Assembly (NCBI RefSeq): GCF_000306765.2
Contig: NC_017941.2
Location: forward strand, 1,426,001-1,490,000
Direction: 5' to 3'
Length of the DNA stretch: 64,000 nucleotides
Source: Haloferax mediterranei ATCC 33500
Lineage (GTDB): Archaea; Halobacteriota; Halobacteria; Halobacteriales; Haloferacaceae
The notes beneath the pieces were generated by a model that worked only from the letters and a program-made list of their open reading frames with translations, was not told where the DNA came from and did not search any database. Within the stretch, counting starts at the first letter, position 1. Every line of letters starts with the position of its first letter. Shown here one piece after another: positions 1 to 9,110 of the stretch. A program made the position numbers and the translations under genes.

Positions 1-663
1 GCGAGCGAGGAGCGACCCGAGTCCATCGACGTGGGTAACGGCTCGCTGTCGGTCGCACTCGACCCGCTCGACGGCTCGTCGAACCTGAAGCCGAACAACA
101 CCATGGGGACCATCTTCGCCGTCTACGACGGGCCGCTTCCGGCGCACGGCCGCGACCTCGTCGCCGCCGGCTACGTCCTCTACGGACCCGTCATGACGAT
201 GATTGTCGCCCGCGACGGCACCGTCAACGAGTACGTCGTCTACGACGATTCGAGCTACGAACTCGTTCGAGAGGATATCACACTTCCCGAGGAGGGAACC
301 GTCTACGGCTTCGGCGGTCGCGTCCCCGACTGGACCGACGACTTCGAAGCGTTCGCGCGCGAGGTCGAACAGGATGCGTCGCGAAAGCTCCGCTACGGTG
401 GGTCGATGATTGGCGACGTGAACCAGATTCTTACCTACGGCGGCATCTTCAGCTACCCGACGCTTCAGTCGGCACCTGAAGGCAAACTCCGCGTGCAGTT
501 CGAAGGCTACCCAATCGGCTACGTCATCGAGACGGCCGGCGGTGCCACGTCTGACGGCACGAAGTCGCTTCTAGACGTTGACAAGGACGAACTCCACGCG
601 CGCACCCCGCTTTACATCGGAAACACCGACCTCGTGACGGAACTCGAATCGGCGCTTGACTGA
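1..663 (+). CDS. fbp: Class I fructose-1,6-bisphosphatase, C-terminal part
   Basis: The reading frame is open from base 1, so the gene starts outside the window and about 220 C-terminal residues are visible. It carries the class I FBPase metal-binding motif DPLDGSSN near the start, a substrate-loop stretch [14 protein letters not shown] and an ending YIGNTDLV typical of the family. The enzyme hydrolyses fructose 1,6-bisphosphate to fructose 6-phosphate in gluconeogenesis and would act in the cytosol. The visible part fits a protein of roughly 290-330 residues. An internal GTG at 31 is not a credible start because the conserved core begins upstream. It is followed 116 bp later by an acyl-CoA carboxylase gene. 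Confidence 0.93.
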   Translation, partial: ASEERPESIDVGNGSLSVALDPLDGSSNLKPNNTMGTIFAVYDGPLPAHGRDLVAAGYVLYGPVMTMIVARDGTVNEYVVYDDSSYELVREDITLPEEGTVYGFGGRVPDWTDDFEAFAREVEQDASRKLRYGGSMIGDVNQILTYGGIFSYPTLQSAPEGKLRVQFEGYPIGYVIETAGGATSDGTKSLLDVDKDELHARTPLYIGNTDLVTELESALD

Positions 664-779
664 GTTACTGGCTGCATCCGTTCTCGACTGACGGCACGGC
701 TTGGCGGTATCCGATTTTCTGGTCGTTCGTCGAATCATACATGGAAAACCATTTTGAATACGGTGACGCATCCCAGAGT

Positions 780-2528
780 ATGAAGGTCAGAATCGGCGAC
801 GGCGCGACTGGTGACGAGGCCGAAGCCATCGCGAGCGCGCTGGCTCGACACCTCGGCACGGACGTAAACGTCTTCGTTGGCGATGGCGAGGAATCCGTGG
901 CGGATGCCGAACCGCCCGCGGACGCCTTCCCGCTCGATGCCGACGACGTACATCCGACGGAACGGGAAGAAACGCTCCGCGAGGAAATCGCCGACATTCT
1001 CGGCGGCGGTCCGCAGAAGTACAAAGACCGGCTTCCCGAGTCGGGGAAACTGTTCGTCCGCGACCGCCTCGACCTCTGGTTCCCCGAGGGGCTGAAGTTC
1101 GAAGACGGGAAATTCGCCAACTTCGACTCGTGGCACGAGAACTCCCCCGAAGTCGACGAGGCGGACCCGAACACCCGCCTGCCGGGAGACGGTCTCCTCA
1201 CCGGTGCCGCGGCATTCGAAGGCCGCGACCTGCACTTCATGGCCAACGATTTCACCGTCAAGGCCGGGTCGATGGCCAGCCGCGGCGTCGAGAAGTTCCT
1301 CCGGATGCAACAGCGGGCGCTCAAGACCGGCAAGCCGGTGTTGTACCTGATGGACTCCTCCGGCGGCCGTATCGACCAGCAGACCGGCTTCTTCGCCAAC
1401 CGCGAGGGCATCGGGAAATACTACTACAACCACTCGATGCTCTCGGGCTACGTCCCGCAGATTTGCGTCCTCTACGGGCCGTGTATCGCCGGTGCGGCGT
1501 ACACCCCGGTCTTCGCCGACTTCACCATCATGGTCGAGGGGATGTCCGCGATGGCTATCGCCTCGCCGCGCATGGTGAAGATGGTCACCGGCGAGGAGAT
1601 TTCCATGCAGGACCTCGGCGGCGCGCAGATGCACGCCCAAGAGTCCGGCAGCGCCGACCTCGTCGCCCGCGACGAGCAGCACGCCCGCGAACTCGTCTCG
1701 CAACTCATCACGTACCTTCCGGACAAAGCGGGCGAGAAACCGCCGCGCTCGAAGCCGAAGCCACCGCGGCTTTCCCCCGGCGGTATCGACGAACTCATCC
1801 CCGAGTCGCCGAACCGCCCCTACGACGCCCACGACCTCATCGAACGCGTCGTCGACGCCGAATCGGTGTTCGAACTGAAACCCGACTACGGCAAGGAAAT
1901 CGTCACCGCGTTTGCGCGAATCGACGGCCGCCCGGTTGGTATCGTCGCCAACCAGCCAACCGAGCGCTCGGGCGCAATCTTCCCCGACGCCGCGGAGAAG
2001 GCCGCAGAGTTCATCTGGACGTGCGACGCCTACGAGATTCCGCTGCTCTATCTCTGTGACACGCCGGGCTTCATGGCCGGGTCGCAGGTCGAAAAGGACG
2101 CCATTCTTGAGAAGGGGAAGAAGTTCATCTACGCCACGTCGTCGGCGACGGTCCCCAAACAGACCGTCATCGTCCGCAAGGCCTACGGTGCGGGCATCTA
2201 CGCGATGGGTGGACCCGCCTACGACCCAGACAGCGTTATCGCACTCCCATCGGGAGAAATCGGAATCATGGGTCCGGAAGCGGCCATCAACGCCGTCTAC
2301 GCGAACAAACTCGCCGCAATCGACGACCCCGAGGAGCGCAAACAGCGCGAGGACGAACTCCGCGAGGAGTACCGCGAGGATATCGACGCTCACCGGATGG
2401 CGAGCGAAGTCGTTATCGACGAAATCGTCCCGCCGTCGAGCCTCCGCGAGGAACTCGTCAACCGCTTCGAGTTCTACGCCGACGTGGACAAGTCGCTCCC
2501 GGACAAGAAACACGGCACCGTTCTCTGA
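780..2528 (+). CDS. Acyl-CoA carboxylase, carboxyltransferase (beta-type) subunit
   Basis: This 582-residue protein belongs to the biotin-dependent carboxyltransferase family (propionyl-, methylcrotonyl- or acetyl-CoA carboxylase beta subunits). Both crotonase-like halves are present: PVLYLMDSSGGRIDQQTG and GPCIAGAAYTP in the N half, and TPGFMAGSQVEKDAILEKG, AYGAGIYAMGGPAYDPD and GIMGPEAAINAVY in the C half. It would move carboxyl groups from carboxybiotin to an acyl-CoA. About 100 residues precede the catalytic core. An in-frame ATG at 741 would add 13 residues; I prefer 780 because the compact acidic domain begins there. No biotin carboxylase or biotin carrier gene is adjacent, so the acyl-CoA substrate cannot be assigned. 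Confidence 0.88.
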   Translation: MKVRIGDGATGDEAEAIASALARHLGTDVNVFVGDGEESVADAEPPADAFPLDADDVHPTEREETLREEIADILGGGPQKYKDRLPESGKLFVRDRLDLWFPEGLKFEDGKFANFDSWHENSPEVDEADPNTRLPGDGLLTGAAAFEGRDLHFMANDFTVKAGSMASRGVEKFLRMQQRALKTGKPVLYLMDSSGGRIDQQTGFFANREGIGKYYYNHSMLSGYVPQICVLYGPCIAGAAYTPVFADFTIMVEGMSAMAIASPRMVKMVTGEEISMQDLGGAQMHAQESGSADLVARDEQHARELVSQLITYLPDKAGEKPPRSKPKPPRLSPGGIDELIPESPNRPYDAHDLIERVVDAESVFELKPDYGKEIVTAFARIDGRPVGIVANQPTERSGAIFPDAAEKAAEFIWTCDAYEIPLLYLCDTPGFMAGSQVEKDAILEKGKKFIYATSSATVPKQTVIVRKAYGAGIYAMGGPAYDPDSVIALPSGEIGIMGPEAAINAVYANKLAAIDDPEERKQREDELREEYREDIDAHRMASEVVIDEIVPPSSLREELVNRFEFYADVDKSLPDKKHGTVL

Positions 2529-2673
2529 ACGGGGTGTCGGGAGTCGGGTGAGCGGTAGGCAGCCCAACAGCCAACCGAACTCGTACTGTATTTCTGCAAT
2601 CTGCTCCGCGTTACGCACCGGTTTCGCCGGTAGTTACTGTCTAAATAATTGACTTAAGCAGTTTGTACTGAGG

Positions 2674-3111
2674 ATGGACGCGACTCGATACGTTGTATCG
2701 CAGGTCGACACGCTCCCATTCGGGGGGTGCTCGTCTGTCGGTTCGTCCATCATGAGTCACGAAATCCCCCGGGCCGGGATGATACAGGAACTTCTGTCAG
2801 ATGTAGTGCACGGTGACCACGGCCTTTGGCTCGTGACCATGCTGGCGCTCGTCCTCGACGTGTTAACGACGCTGTACGGGCTTGGACAGGGATTGACGGA
2901 ACTGAATCCGGTCGTCATCAAGCTTATTCCGAGTTTCGGGCCGGTCGGGTCACTGCTCTTATTGAAACTCGTCGTCCTCGCGGTCGCTCTCGTCGCGTGG
3001 GAGATGCTCCCAACTCGTTATCGCGCGGCGATACCAATCAGCGTCGCCGTCCCCTGGGGTGTCGCCGGGTTGATGAATACGCAACTCATCCTCGTCACGA
3101 TATTTGGCTAG
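2674..3111 (+). CDS. Small membrane protein of the DUF5658 type
   Basis: The protein has up to 145 residues with three hydrophobic segments at about 52-70, 95-116 and 122-144. The pattern of an Asp and Thr-rich first helix followed by LTELNPV matches DUF5658-type haloarchaeal membrane proteins of unknown function. Two starts are possible. ATG 2674 has an A/T-rich TATA-like stretch (CTAAATAATT near 2641) about 28 bp upstream, as for a leaderless mRNA. ATG 2752 begins MSHEIPRAG and gives a 119-residue protein without the odd N terminus. Nothing in the neighbourhood suggests a function. Confidence 0.7.
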   Translation: MDATRYVVSQVDTLPFGGCSSVGSSIMSHEIPRAGMIQELLSDVVHGDHGLWLVTMLALVLDVLTTLYGLGQGLTELNPVVIKLIPSFGPVGSLLLLKLVVLAVALVAWEMLPTRYRAAIPISVAVPWGVAGLMNTQLILVTIFG

Positions 3112-3224
3112 GCGACTGGGCGACCGCGTTCCGTTCCTACAGACGAAACAGTCACGGATACAGGTGAGACAACCCCGGCTACAGGTGAGATAACCTCGGC
3201 TACGGACGAGACAGCCATGACAAC

Positions 3225-3686
3225 TCACTCGGCGTCCACGAACTCTTTTTTCAGCGATAGCGCCGTCCGCTCGAACTCACAGACGAGGTCGTCGTCCTGA
3301 TTGAACACCTCGACGTTCATCGTCACAACGCCACGTTCGCCGTCGGAGGTCTCGCGCTTGTCGAGGACGGTCGTCTGCGCGCGGAGCGTGTCGCCGTGGA
3401 ACACCGGGTTCGGATGCGACACGTCGTCGTAACTCAGGTTCGCCACGATGGTTCCGTCGGTCGTGTCGGGAATCGAGAGGCCGACGGCGAGACTCATCGT
3501 GTAGAGACCGTTGACCAGCCGCTCGCCGAACTGCGTCTCGGACGCGAACTCGGCGTCGAGGTGGAGCGGCTGCTGGTTCATCGTCATATCGCAGAACTGC
3601 TGGTTGTCCGACTCGGAGACGGTGCGGCGCTTTTCGTGTTCGATAGTCTGGCCGACCTCGAACTCCTCGTAGTACAGACCGGTCAT
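3225..3686 (-). CDS. MaoC-like hot-dog hydratase
   Basis: This 153-residue single hot-dog-fold protein belongs to the MaoC / (R)-specific enoyl-CoA hydratase family. The hydratase region reads DMTMNQQPLHLDAEF near residue 38; in PhaJ-type enzymes the catalytic Asp and His are four residues apart, but here the nearest Asp is further from the His. That variant, and the position divergent to a glutamate dehydrogenase and near a CitE lyase, makes a mesaconyl-CoA hydratase role possible, but an enoyl-CoA hydratase is equally allowed. I chose ATG 3686 because the conserved N terminus (TGLYYEEFEVGQ) starts there; an in-frame extension to 3752 looks non-coding. Confidence 0.8.
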   Translation of the reverse strand: MTGLYYEEFEVGQTIEHEKRRTVSESDNQQFCDMTMNQQPLHLDAEFASETQFGERLVNGLYTMSLAVGLSIPDTTDGTIVANLSYDDVSHPNPVFHGDTLRAQTTVLDKRETSDGERGVVTMNVEVFNQDDDLVCEFERTALSLKKEFVDAE

Positions 3687-3909
3687 AGCCGAGGATGTGT
3701 AAGACCATGATAAAATCGTACCGGTCGAAGCCGGCGTCGCGGTGCATGACAACTATTGCCCCGAGCGAAATCAGATAACAACCATTATAATTACCGACCG
3801 TCGAGGAATGCGAAAGCGCCTGCTGACTACGGAAATAACGGTCGGCGATGGCGTGAGACAGCACCCCTGTCGACTGGCTTCGCCGGGAAGCAACCGGCAC
3901 GAATGCACT

Positions 3910-5196
3910 ATGGCATCCGCAGCACCATCCACCTCGACGGACGACGAACCGACGGAAGAGACAGCCCTCGAAACGGCCCGCCGACAGCTCGAACGCGCGG
4001 CGGCACACCTCGACGTGGACCCTGGCGTCATCGAGCGTCTTCACCACCCAAACCAGGTTCACCGCGTCTCGGTTCCCCTCGAACGTGACGACGGCTCGAC
4101 GGCCGTGTACACCGGATACCGCGCACAGCACGACAGCGTCCGCGGCCCCTACAAGGGCGGCCTCCGCTTCCACCCGGATGTGACCGAAGACGAGTGCATC
4201 GGTCTCTCGATGTGGATGACGTGGAAGTGCGCCGTGATGGACATCCCCTTCGGCGGCGGGAAAGGCGGCATCGTCGTCAACCCCAAGGACCTCTCGACCG
4301 ACGAGAAAGAGCGTCTCACCCGCCGCTTCGCCGAGGAACTCCGACCCTTCATCGGCCCGACGAAAGACATCCCCGCGCCTGACATGGGCACAGACGCCCA
4401 GACGATGGCGTGGTTCATGGACGCCTACTCGATGCAGGAAGGCGAGACGCAAGCTGGCGTCGTCACGGGCAAGCCACCAGTCGTCGGCGGCAGTAAGGGC
4501 CGCGACACCGCGCCGGGTCGCTCGGTTGCCATCATCGCCCGCGAAGCCATCGACCATCTCGGCTGGGACATCGAAGACACCACGGTCGCCGTGCAGGGCT
4601 TCGGTTCCGTCGGTGCCCCCGCTGCGCGCCTCCTCGATGACTCCGGTGCGACGGTCGTCGCCGTCTCCGACGTGAACGGCGCAATCTACGACCCCGAGGG
4701 TCTCGACACCCACGACGTGCCGACCCACGAGGAAGAACCCGAAGCCGTCATGAAGTACGACGCGCCGGAGAAGCTTTCCAACGAGGAACTCCTCGAACTC
4801 GACGTCGACGTGCTCATCCCCGCGGCCATCGGCAACGTGCTGACCGCCGAAAACGCCGACGACGTGCAGGCGAATCTCATCGTCGAGGGTGCCAACGGTC
4901 CGACGACCTCCGCAGCGGGCGAAATCTTCGAAGAACGCGACATTCCGGTCGTCCCCGACATCCTCGCCAACGCCGGCGGTGTCACCGTGAGCTACTTCGA
5001 GTGGCTGCAGGACCTCAACCACCGCTCGTGGTCGCTCGACCGCGTCCACGAGGAACTGGAGACCGAGATGCTCAGCGCGTGGGACGCCGTCCGCGAGCAG
5101 GTCGAAGAGTACGACGTGACGTGGCGCGACGCCGCGTACATGGTCGCGCTCAAGCGCGTTGCGGCCGCCCACGAGCACCGCGGCCTCTGGCCCTGA
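3910..5196 (+). CDS. gdhA: Glutamate dehydrogenase (first copy)
   Basis: The 428-residue protein is a Glu/Leu/Phe/Val dehydrogenase that interconverts glutamate with 2-oxoglutarate and ammonium. The catalytic region [15 protein letters not shown] sits near residue 110-125, and the nucleotide-binding Rossmann motif [15 protein letters not shown] lies near residue 230. The family-typical [18 protein letters not shown] is near residue 350. ATG 3910 is chosen because conserved sequence begins soon after; an upstream in-frame extension to 3742 is not protein-like. It is transcribed divergently from the MaoC gene and followed by a CitE-type lyase and a second GDH. Cofactor preference (NAD or NADP) cannot be decided from sequence alone. 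Confidence 0.93.
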   Translation: MASAAPSTSTDDEPTEETALETARRQLERAAAHLDVDPGVIERLHHPNQVHRVSVPLERDDGSTAVYTGYRAQHDSVRGPYKGGLRFHPDVTEDECIGLSMWMTWKCAVMDIPFGGGKGGIVVNPKDLSTDEKERLTRRFAEELRPFIGPTKDIPAPDMGTDAQTMAWFMDAYSMQEGETQAGVVTGKPPVVGGSKGRDTAPGRSVAIIAREAIDHLGWDIEDTTVAVQGFGSVGAPAARLLDDSGATVVAVSDVNGAIYDPEGLDTHDVPTHEEEPEAVMKYDAPEKLSNEELLELDVDVLIPAAIGNVLTAENADDVQANLIVEGANGPTTSAAGEIFEERDIPVVPDILANAGGVTVSYFEWLQDLNHRSWSLDRVHEELETEMLSAWDAVREQVEEYDVTWRDAAYMVALKRVAAAHEHRGLWP

Positions 5197-5310
5197 AACG
5201 ACCGTTGACGCCGTAACCGACGGCGAATCACCTCCCCGCTGACGAATCGTTTTTGTTCAGACAACTGAACGGTATCATTCTTGGCAGCGCCGAACGATAC
5301 TCCACTCACT

Positions 5311-6150
5311 ATGCCACGACGAAGCGTCCTGTTTTCACCTGGCGACCGACCAGAACTGATGCGAAAAGCACCCGAAGCGGGGGCGGACGTGCTGGTGTTC
5401 GACCTCGAAGACGCCGTTGCTCCCGAGCGAAAAGACGAGGCGCGAGAAGCTGTCACCGACGTCCTCTCGGACCCCGACTTCGACCCCGACGCCGAAGTGA
5501 CGGTTCGAGTGAATCCGGGTGAGACCGGTCTCGACGATATTGCCGCCGTGTGCGACCGCCACCCGCCGGACGCGCTTGTCGTCCCAAAAGCGACGAGCTC
5601 GAAGGACGTGACACGCGTCGCCAGCGCTGCCCGGGAAGTCGGTGCCGACTGTCCTGTCATCGCCATCATCGAGAGCGCTGCGGGCGTCCTCGCCGCCCCC
5701 GACGTGGCCGCTGCCGCCGACACTACCGCCGTCATCTTCGGGGCGGAAGACTTCGCGGCCGACGTAGATGCGACCCGTACCGACGCCGGAACAGAGGTTC
5801 TCTACGCCCGCGAGCGCGTCGTCGTCGCGGCCGCCGCCGCAGAGGTCGACGCCATCGACACGCTCCACGTCGATTATCAGGACGATGCGGGACTCCGTGA
5901 AGCGGCCCAATTCGGCCGGGAACTCGGTTACGACGGGAAGCTGGCGATTCACCCCGCACAGGTCCCCATCATCAACGAAGCGTTCTCACCCGACTCCGAG
6001 GACGTGGGATGGGCGAAGAAGGTCCTTCGCGCCCGGGACGAGGCGGCGGCCGACGGTCGCGGCGTCTTCGGCGTCGACGGCGAGATGATAGACGCACCGC
6101 TGGTCAAGCAAGCCGAAAATATCCTCGACCGCGCCGACGAATCGTACTAA
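5311..6150 (+). CDS. CitE / HpcH-HpaI family lyase (malyl- or methylmalyl-CoA lyase type)
   Basis: This 279-residue TIM-barrel protein has the CitE family signatures: [19 protein letters not shown] at the N terminus, VFDLEDAV with acidic metal ligands, [14 protein letters not shown] carrying the metal-binding Glu, and [15 protein letters not shown]. Family members cleave or form citryl-, malyl- or beta-methylmalyl-CoA with Mg2+. Without citrate lyase alpha or gamma subunits nearby, a free-standing CoA-ester lyase is more likely than citrate lyase. It lies between two glutamate dehydrogenases and close to a MaoC hydratase, a combination that recalls the haloarchaeal methylaspartate cycle, but the key mutase genes are not in the window. 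Confidence 0.85.
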   Translation: MPRRSVLFSPGDRPELMRKAPEAGADVLVFDLEDAVAPERKDEAREAVTDVLSDPDFDPDAEVTVRVNPGETGLDDIAAVCDRHPPDALVVPKATSSKDVTRVASAAREVGADCPVIAIIESAAGVLAAPDVAAAADTTAVIFGAEDFAADVDATRTDAGTEVLYARERVVVAAAAAEVDAIDTLHVDYQDDAGLREAAQFGRELGYDGKLAIHPAQVPIINEAFSPDSEDVGWAKKVLRARDEAAADGRGVFGVDGEMIDAPLVKQAENILDRADESY

Positions 6151-6178
6151 CTCGCCGCCCGGCGTTTAATGACACCTA

Positions 6179-6238
6179 TTACCAATGGGCACAGATATTA
6201 TCATTATCGTATGGTAAAAATTCCGCTACGCTTAAACG
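6179..6238 (+). promoter_or_regulatory. Promoter region of the second glutamate dehydrogenase
   Basis: A TATA-like CTTAAAC at about 6230-6236 is centred roughly 28 bp before the ATG at 6261, which predicts a leaderless mRNA. Upstream is an inverted repeat TTACCA (6179-6184) and TGGTAA (6212-6217) around an A/T-rich spacer, a possible operator. The assignment rests on spacing and symmetry only. Confidence 0.45.
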
Positions 6239-6260
6239 GGTGCCCGGAGCGTATTACGTC

Positions 6261-7514
6261 ATGGCACAAGAGGCGAATCCATTCGAGAGTCTGCAGGAGC
6301 AAATCGACGACGCAGCAGCCTACCTCGATGTTCGTGGTGACGTTATCGAACGTCTGAAAAATCCCGAGCGAGTCCTCGAAACAAACCTGTCTGTCGAGAT
6401 GGATAACGGAGATGTCGGCGTCTTCCGCGCCTACCGCTCGCAGTTTAACGGCGACCGAGGGCCGTACAAAGGCGGTATTCGATACCACCCGGGCGTCACC
6501 CGCGACGAGGTAAAGGCGCTTTCGGGCTGGATGGTCTACAAGTGCGCCGTCGTCGACATCCCCTACGGCGGCGGGAAAGGCGGCATCGTCATCGACCCTA
6601 AGGACTACAGCGAATCCGAACTCGAACGTATCTCGCGAGCGTTTGCAAAGGAACTCCGCCCGCTTATCGGCGAAGACCGCGACATCCCCGCGCCCGACGT
6701 GAACACCGGCCAGCGCGAGATGAACTGGATTAAAGACACCTACGAGACCCTCGAAAACACCACCGCACCGGGTGTCATCACGGGCAAGGCGCTCTCGAAC
6801 GGCGGCAGCGAGGGTCGCGTCGAGGCGACTGGACGCTCGACGATGCTCACGGCTCGCGAGGCGTTCGACTACCTCGACCGCGACATCGAAGGCGCAACCG
6901 TCGCCGTACAGGGCTACGGGAACGCCGGGTCCGTCGCCGCGAAGCTCATCGAGGACCTCGGTGCAACCATCGTCGCTGTCTCCGACTCCTCCGGTGCCGT
7001 CTACAACCCCGACGGTATCGACGCCCGCGCCGTCAAGCAGTTCAAGAACGAGACGGGAAGCGTCTCCGACTACGAGGGCACCGAAGCGATGACCAACGAG
7101 GAACTGCTCACGCTCGACGTGGACCTGCTCGTCCCCGCGGCGCTCGAAAACGCCATCGACGGCGACCTCGCCGGTGACGTTCAGGCCGACATGATTGTCG
7201 AGGCCGCAAACGGCCCGCTCACGCCCGAGGCCGACGAAGTCCTCACCGAGCGCGACGTGCACGTGCTTCCCGACATCCTCGCCAACGCCGGCGGCGTCAC
7301 TGTCTCGTACTTCGAGTGGGTCCAGAACCGCCAGCGCTTCTACTGGACCGAAGAGCGCGTCAACAACGAACTCGAACGCATCATCGTCGACGCGTTCGAC
7401 AACCTCGTGGACGCCTACGAGACGCACAACCTGCCGAACTTCCGTACCGCGGCGTACGTCGTCGCAATCCAGCGCGTCGTCGACGCGTACGACTCCAGCG
7501 GCAACTGGCCCTGA
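6261..7514 (+). CDS. gdhA: Glutamate dehydrogenase (second copy)
   Basis: This 417-residue paralogue of the GDH at 3910-5196 shares the catalytic [15 protein letters not shown] region, the Rossmann motif [15 protein letters not shown] and [18 protein letters not shown]. The two proteins also share a C-terminal ending in Trp-Pro. It interconverts glutamate and 2-oxoglutarate. ATG 6261 is supported by a TATA box 28 bp upstream; an in-frame extension to 6009 would run back into the citE coding region. The two copies differ mainly at the N terminus and in surface residues, so they probably differ in cofactor or direction, which the sequence does not settle. Confidence 0.93.
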   Translation: MAQEANPFESLQEQIDDAAAYLDVRGDVIERLKNPERVLETNLSVEMDNGDVGVFRAYRSQFNGDRGPYKGGIRYHPGVTRDEVKALSGWMVYKCAVVDIPYGGGKGGIVIDPKDYSESELERISRAFAKELRPLIGEDRDIPAPDVNTGQREMNWIKDTYETLENTTAPGVITGKALSNGGSEGRVEATGRSTMLTAREAFDYLDRDIEGATVAVQGYGNAGSVAAKLIEDLGATIVAVSDSSGAVYNPDGIDARAVKQFKNETGSVSDYEGTEAMTNEELLTLDVDLLVPAALENAIDGDLAGDVQADMIVEAANGPLTPEADEVLTERDVHVLPDILANAGGVTVSYFEWVQNRQRFYWTEERVNNELERIIVDAFDNLVDAYETHNLPNFRTAAYVVAIQRVVDAYDSSGNWP

Positions 7515-7696
7515 GAACGTCGGCACCGACTGCCTGCGTTCGGTCACTCACGATGGGCGGCTAACAGCACTACCATGGTGGGTTTTTACCCGCCACTTCG
7601 GATTCGTGGTTCGTTCTTTTTGTGCATGGTTTTGTATATCACACCTTTCGGACGATGCCGGGAGATTCAAGTCGGTGTAGGTCTGCTACTTCATCG

Positions 7697-8614
7697 ATGC
7701 GTCAGGACCACCTCATCTCCGCGGCACACCTCTCGCGGGAGGACATCGAGGCGGTGCTCGACCGCGCGGCCGAAATCGACGACGACACGGCTGCGTTCCG
7801 GCAACGACACGCCGGAAAGGTTCTTGGGCTCTGTTTCTTCGAGCCGAGCACGCGAACTCGAATGAGCTTCGACACCGCGATGAAACGCCTTGGCGGCCAG
7901 ACGGTCGACATGGGACCGGTCGAGTCGTCGTCAGTCAAGAAAGGCGAGACGCTCGCCGACACGGTCCGCGTGGTCGAAGGCTACGCGGACGCCCTCGTGC
8001 TTCGCCACCCGAGTGAGGGCGCGGCTACGATGGCCGCCGAGTTCGTCGACGTACCCCTCGTCAACGCCGGTGACGGCGCGGGCCAGCACCCGAGCCAGAC
8101 CCTCCTCGACCTCTACACCATTCGGGAGAACGCCGGACTCGACGACCTCACCATCGGCATCATGGGTGACCTGAAATACGGGCGGACGGTTCACTCCCTC
8201 GCTGAGGCGCTGACGAACTTCGACGCCAGCCAGCACTTCATCAGCCCCGAGAGTCTCCGACTCCCCCGAAACGTTCGATACGACCTCCACGCCTCGGGCG
8301 CGCAGGTCAAGGAACACACCGAACTCGACGAGGTGCTCCCCGAACTCGACGTGCTCTACGTGACGCGTATCCAGCGCGAGCGCTTCCCCGACGAAAACGA
8401 GTACCGAAAGGTCGCGGGACAGTACCAAATCGATGCTGAGACGTTGAAGGCCGCTTCCGACGACCTCACCGTCATGCACCCGCTTCCCCGCGTGGACGAG
8501 ATTTCGCCCGACATCGACGATACCGACCACGCGACGTACTTCGAACAGGCTCACAACGGCATCCCGGTTCGGATGGCGCTTCTGGACATCCTCCTCTCAC
8601 AAGCCGATGACTGA
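7697..8614 (+). CDS. pyrB: Aspartate carbamoyltransferase catalytic chain
   Basis: The 305-residue protein condenses carbamoyl phosphate with aspartate, the first committed step of pyrimidine synthesis. It shows the carbamoyl-phosphate motif [20 protein letters not shown] and HPSQTLLDL, and the C-terminal [10 protein letters not shown], all typical of PyrB. The length matches the family (about 305-310). ATG 7697 starts the conserved N terminus; in-frame sequence upstream to 7622 is not family-like. Its end overlaps the start of pyrI by 8 nt, so both chains are made from one transcript by coupled translation, consistent with a catalytic-regulatory holoenzyme. Confidence 0.95.
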   Translation: MRQDHLISAAHLSREDIEAVLDRAAEIDDDTAAFRQRHAGKVLGLCFFEPSTRTRMSFDTAMKRLGGQTVDMGPVESSSVKKGETLADTVRVVEGYADALVLRHPSEGAATMAAEFVDVPLVNAGDGAGQHPSQTLLDLYTIRENAGLDDLTIGIMGDLKYGRTVHSLAEALTNFDASQHFISPESLRLPRNVRYDLHASGAQVKEHTELDEVLPELDVLYVTRIQRERFPDENEYRKVAGQYQIDAETLKAASDDLTVMHPLPRVDEISPDIDDTDHATYFEQAHNGIPVRMALLDILLSQADD

Positions 8615-9074
8615 CGACCACCAACTCCGCGTCTCGAAGATTCAAAACGGAACCGTCATCGACCACGTCGCCGCCGGACAGGCGCTCAACGTCCTCGCCA
8701 TTCTCGGCATCGACGGCACGAGCGGTGAGGCGGTCTCGGTCGGGATGAACGTCCCCTCGGACCGTCTTGGCCGCAAGGACATCGTCAAGGTCGAAGGCCG
8801 CGAACTGAGCCAGTCGGAAGTTGACGTGATCTCGCTTATCGCACCGGCGGCGAGCATCAACATCGTCCGCGACTACGACGTTATCGAGAAGAACCGTGTC
8901 GTGCGCCCAGACGTCGTAACGGGCATCATCTCCTGTCCGAATCGCAACTGCATCACCAACGCCGACGAACCGATTACCTCCCGCTTTACGGTCCTCTCGG
9001 ACGGCGTCCGCTGTGACTACTGCGAGTCCATCGTCCGCGAAGACGAAGTCGCAGCCAACCTCGACGTCAACTAA
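8607..9074 (+). CDS. pyrI: Aspartate carbamoyltransferase regulatory chain
   Basis: The 155-residue regulatory subunit has the N-terminal nucleotide-binding allosteric domain followed by a C-terminal zinc domain with four Cys at about 110, 115, 136 and 139 (SCPNRNC and RCDYC). The zinc domain docks onto PyrB and the N domain binds CTP or ATP in the family. Length equals the usual 150-155 residues. The start codon lies inside the last codons of pyrB (8-nt overlap). Catalytic and regulatory chains are therefore produced together. Confidence 0.95.
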   Translation: MTDDHQLRVSKIQNGTVIDHVAAGQALNVLAILGIDGTSGEAVSVGMNVPSDRLGRKDIVKVEGRELSQSEVDVISLIAPAASINIVRDYDVIEKNRVVRPDVVTGIISCPNRNCITNADEPITSRFTVLSDGVRCDYCESIVREDEVAANLDVN

Positions 9075-9110
9075 TCGTCGAAACCACTCTCGACGTCAAC
9101 TAATCGACGC

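Noticed and set aside
735..2618. A 627-codon open frame antisense to the acyl-CoA carboxylase gene
   Set aside because: It is an effect of GC-rich third positions; the sense frame has strong family motifs and the antisense product is Arg/Val/Asp-rich with none.
3225..7514. A complete methylaspartate cycle operon
   Set aside because: Glutamate mutase, methylaspartate ammonia-lyase and the mesaconate CoA-transferase are not in the window.
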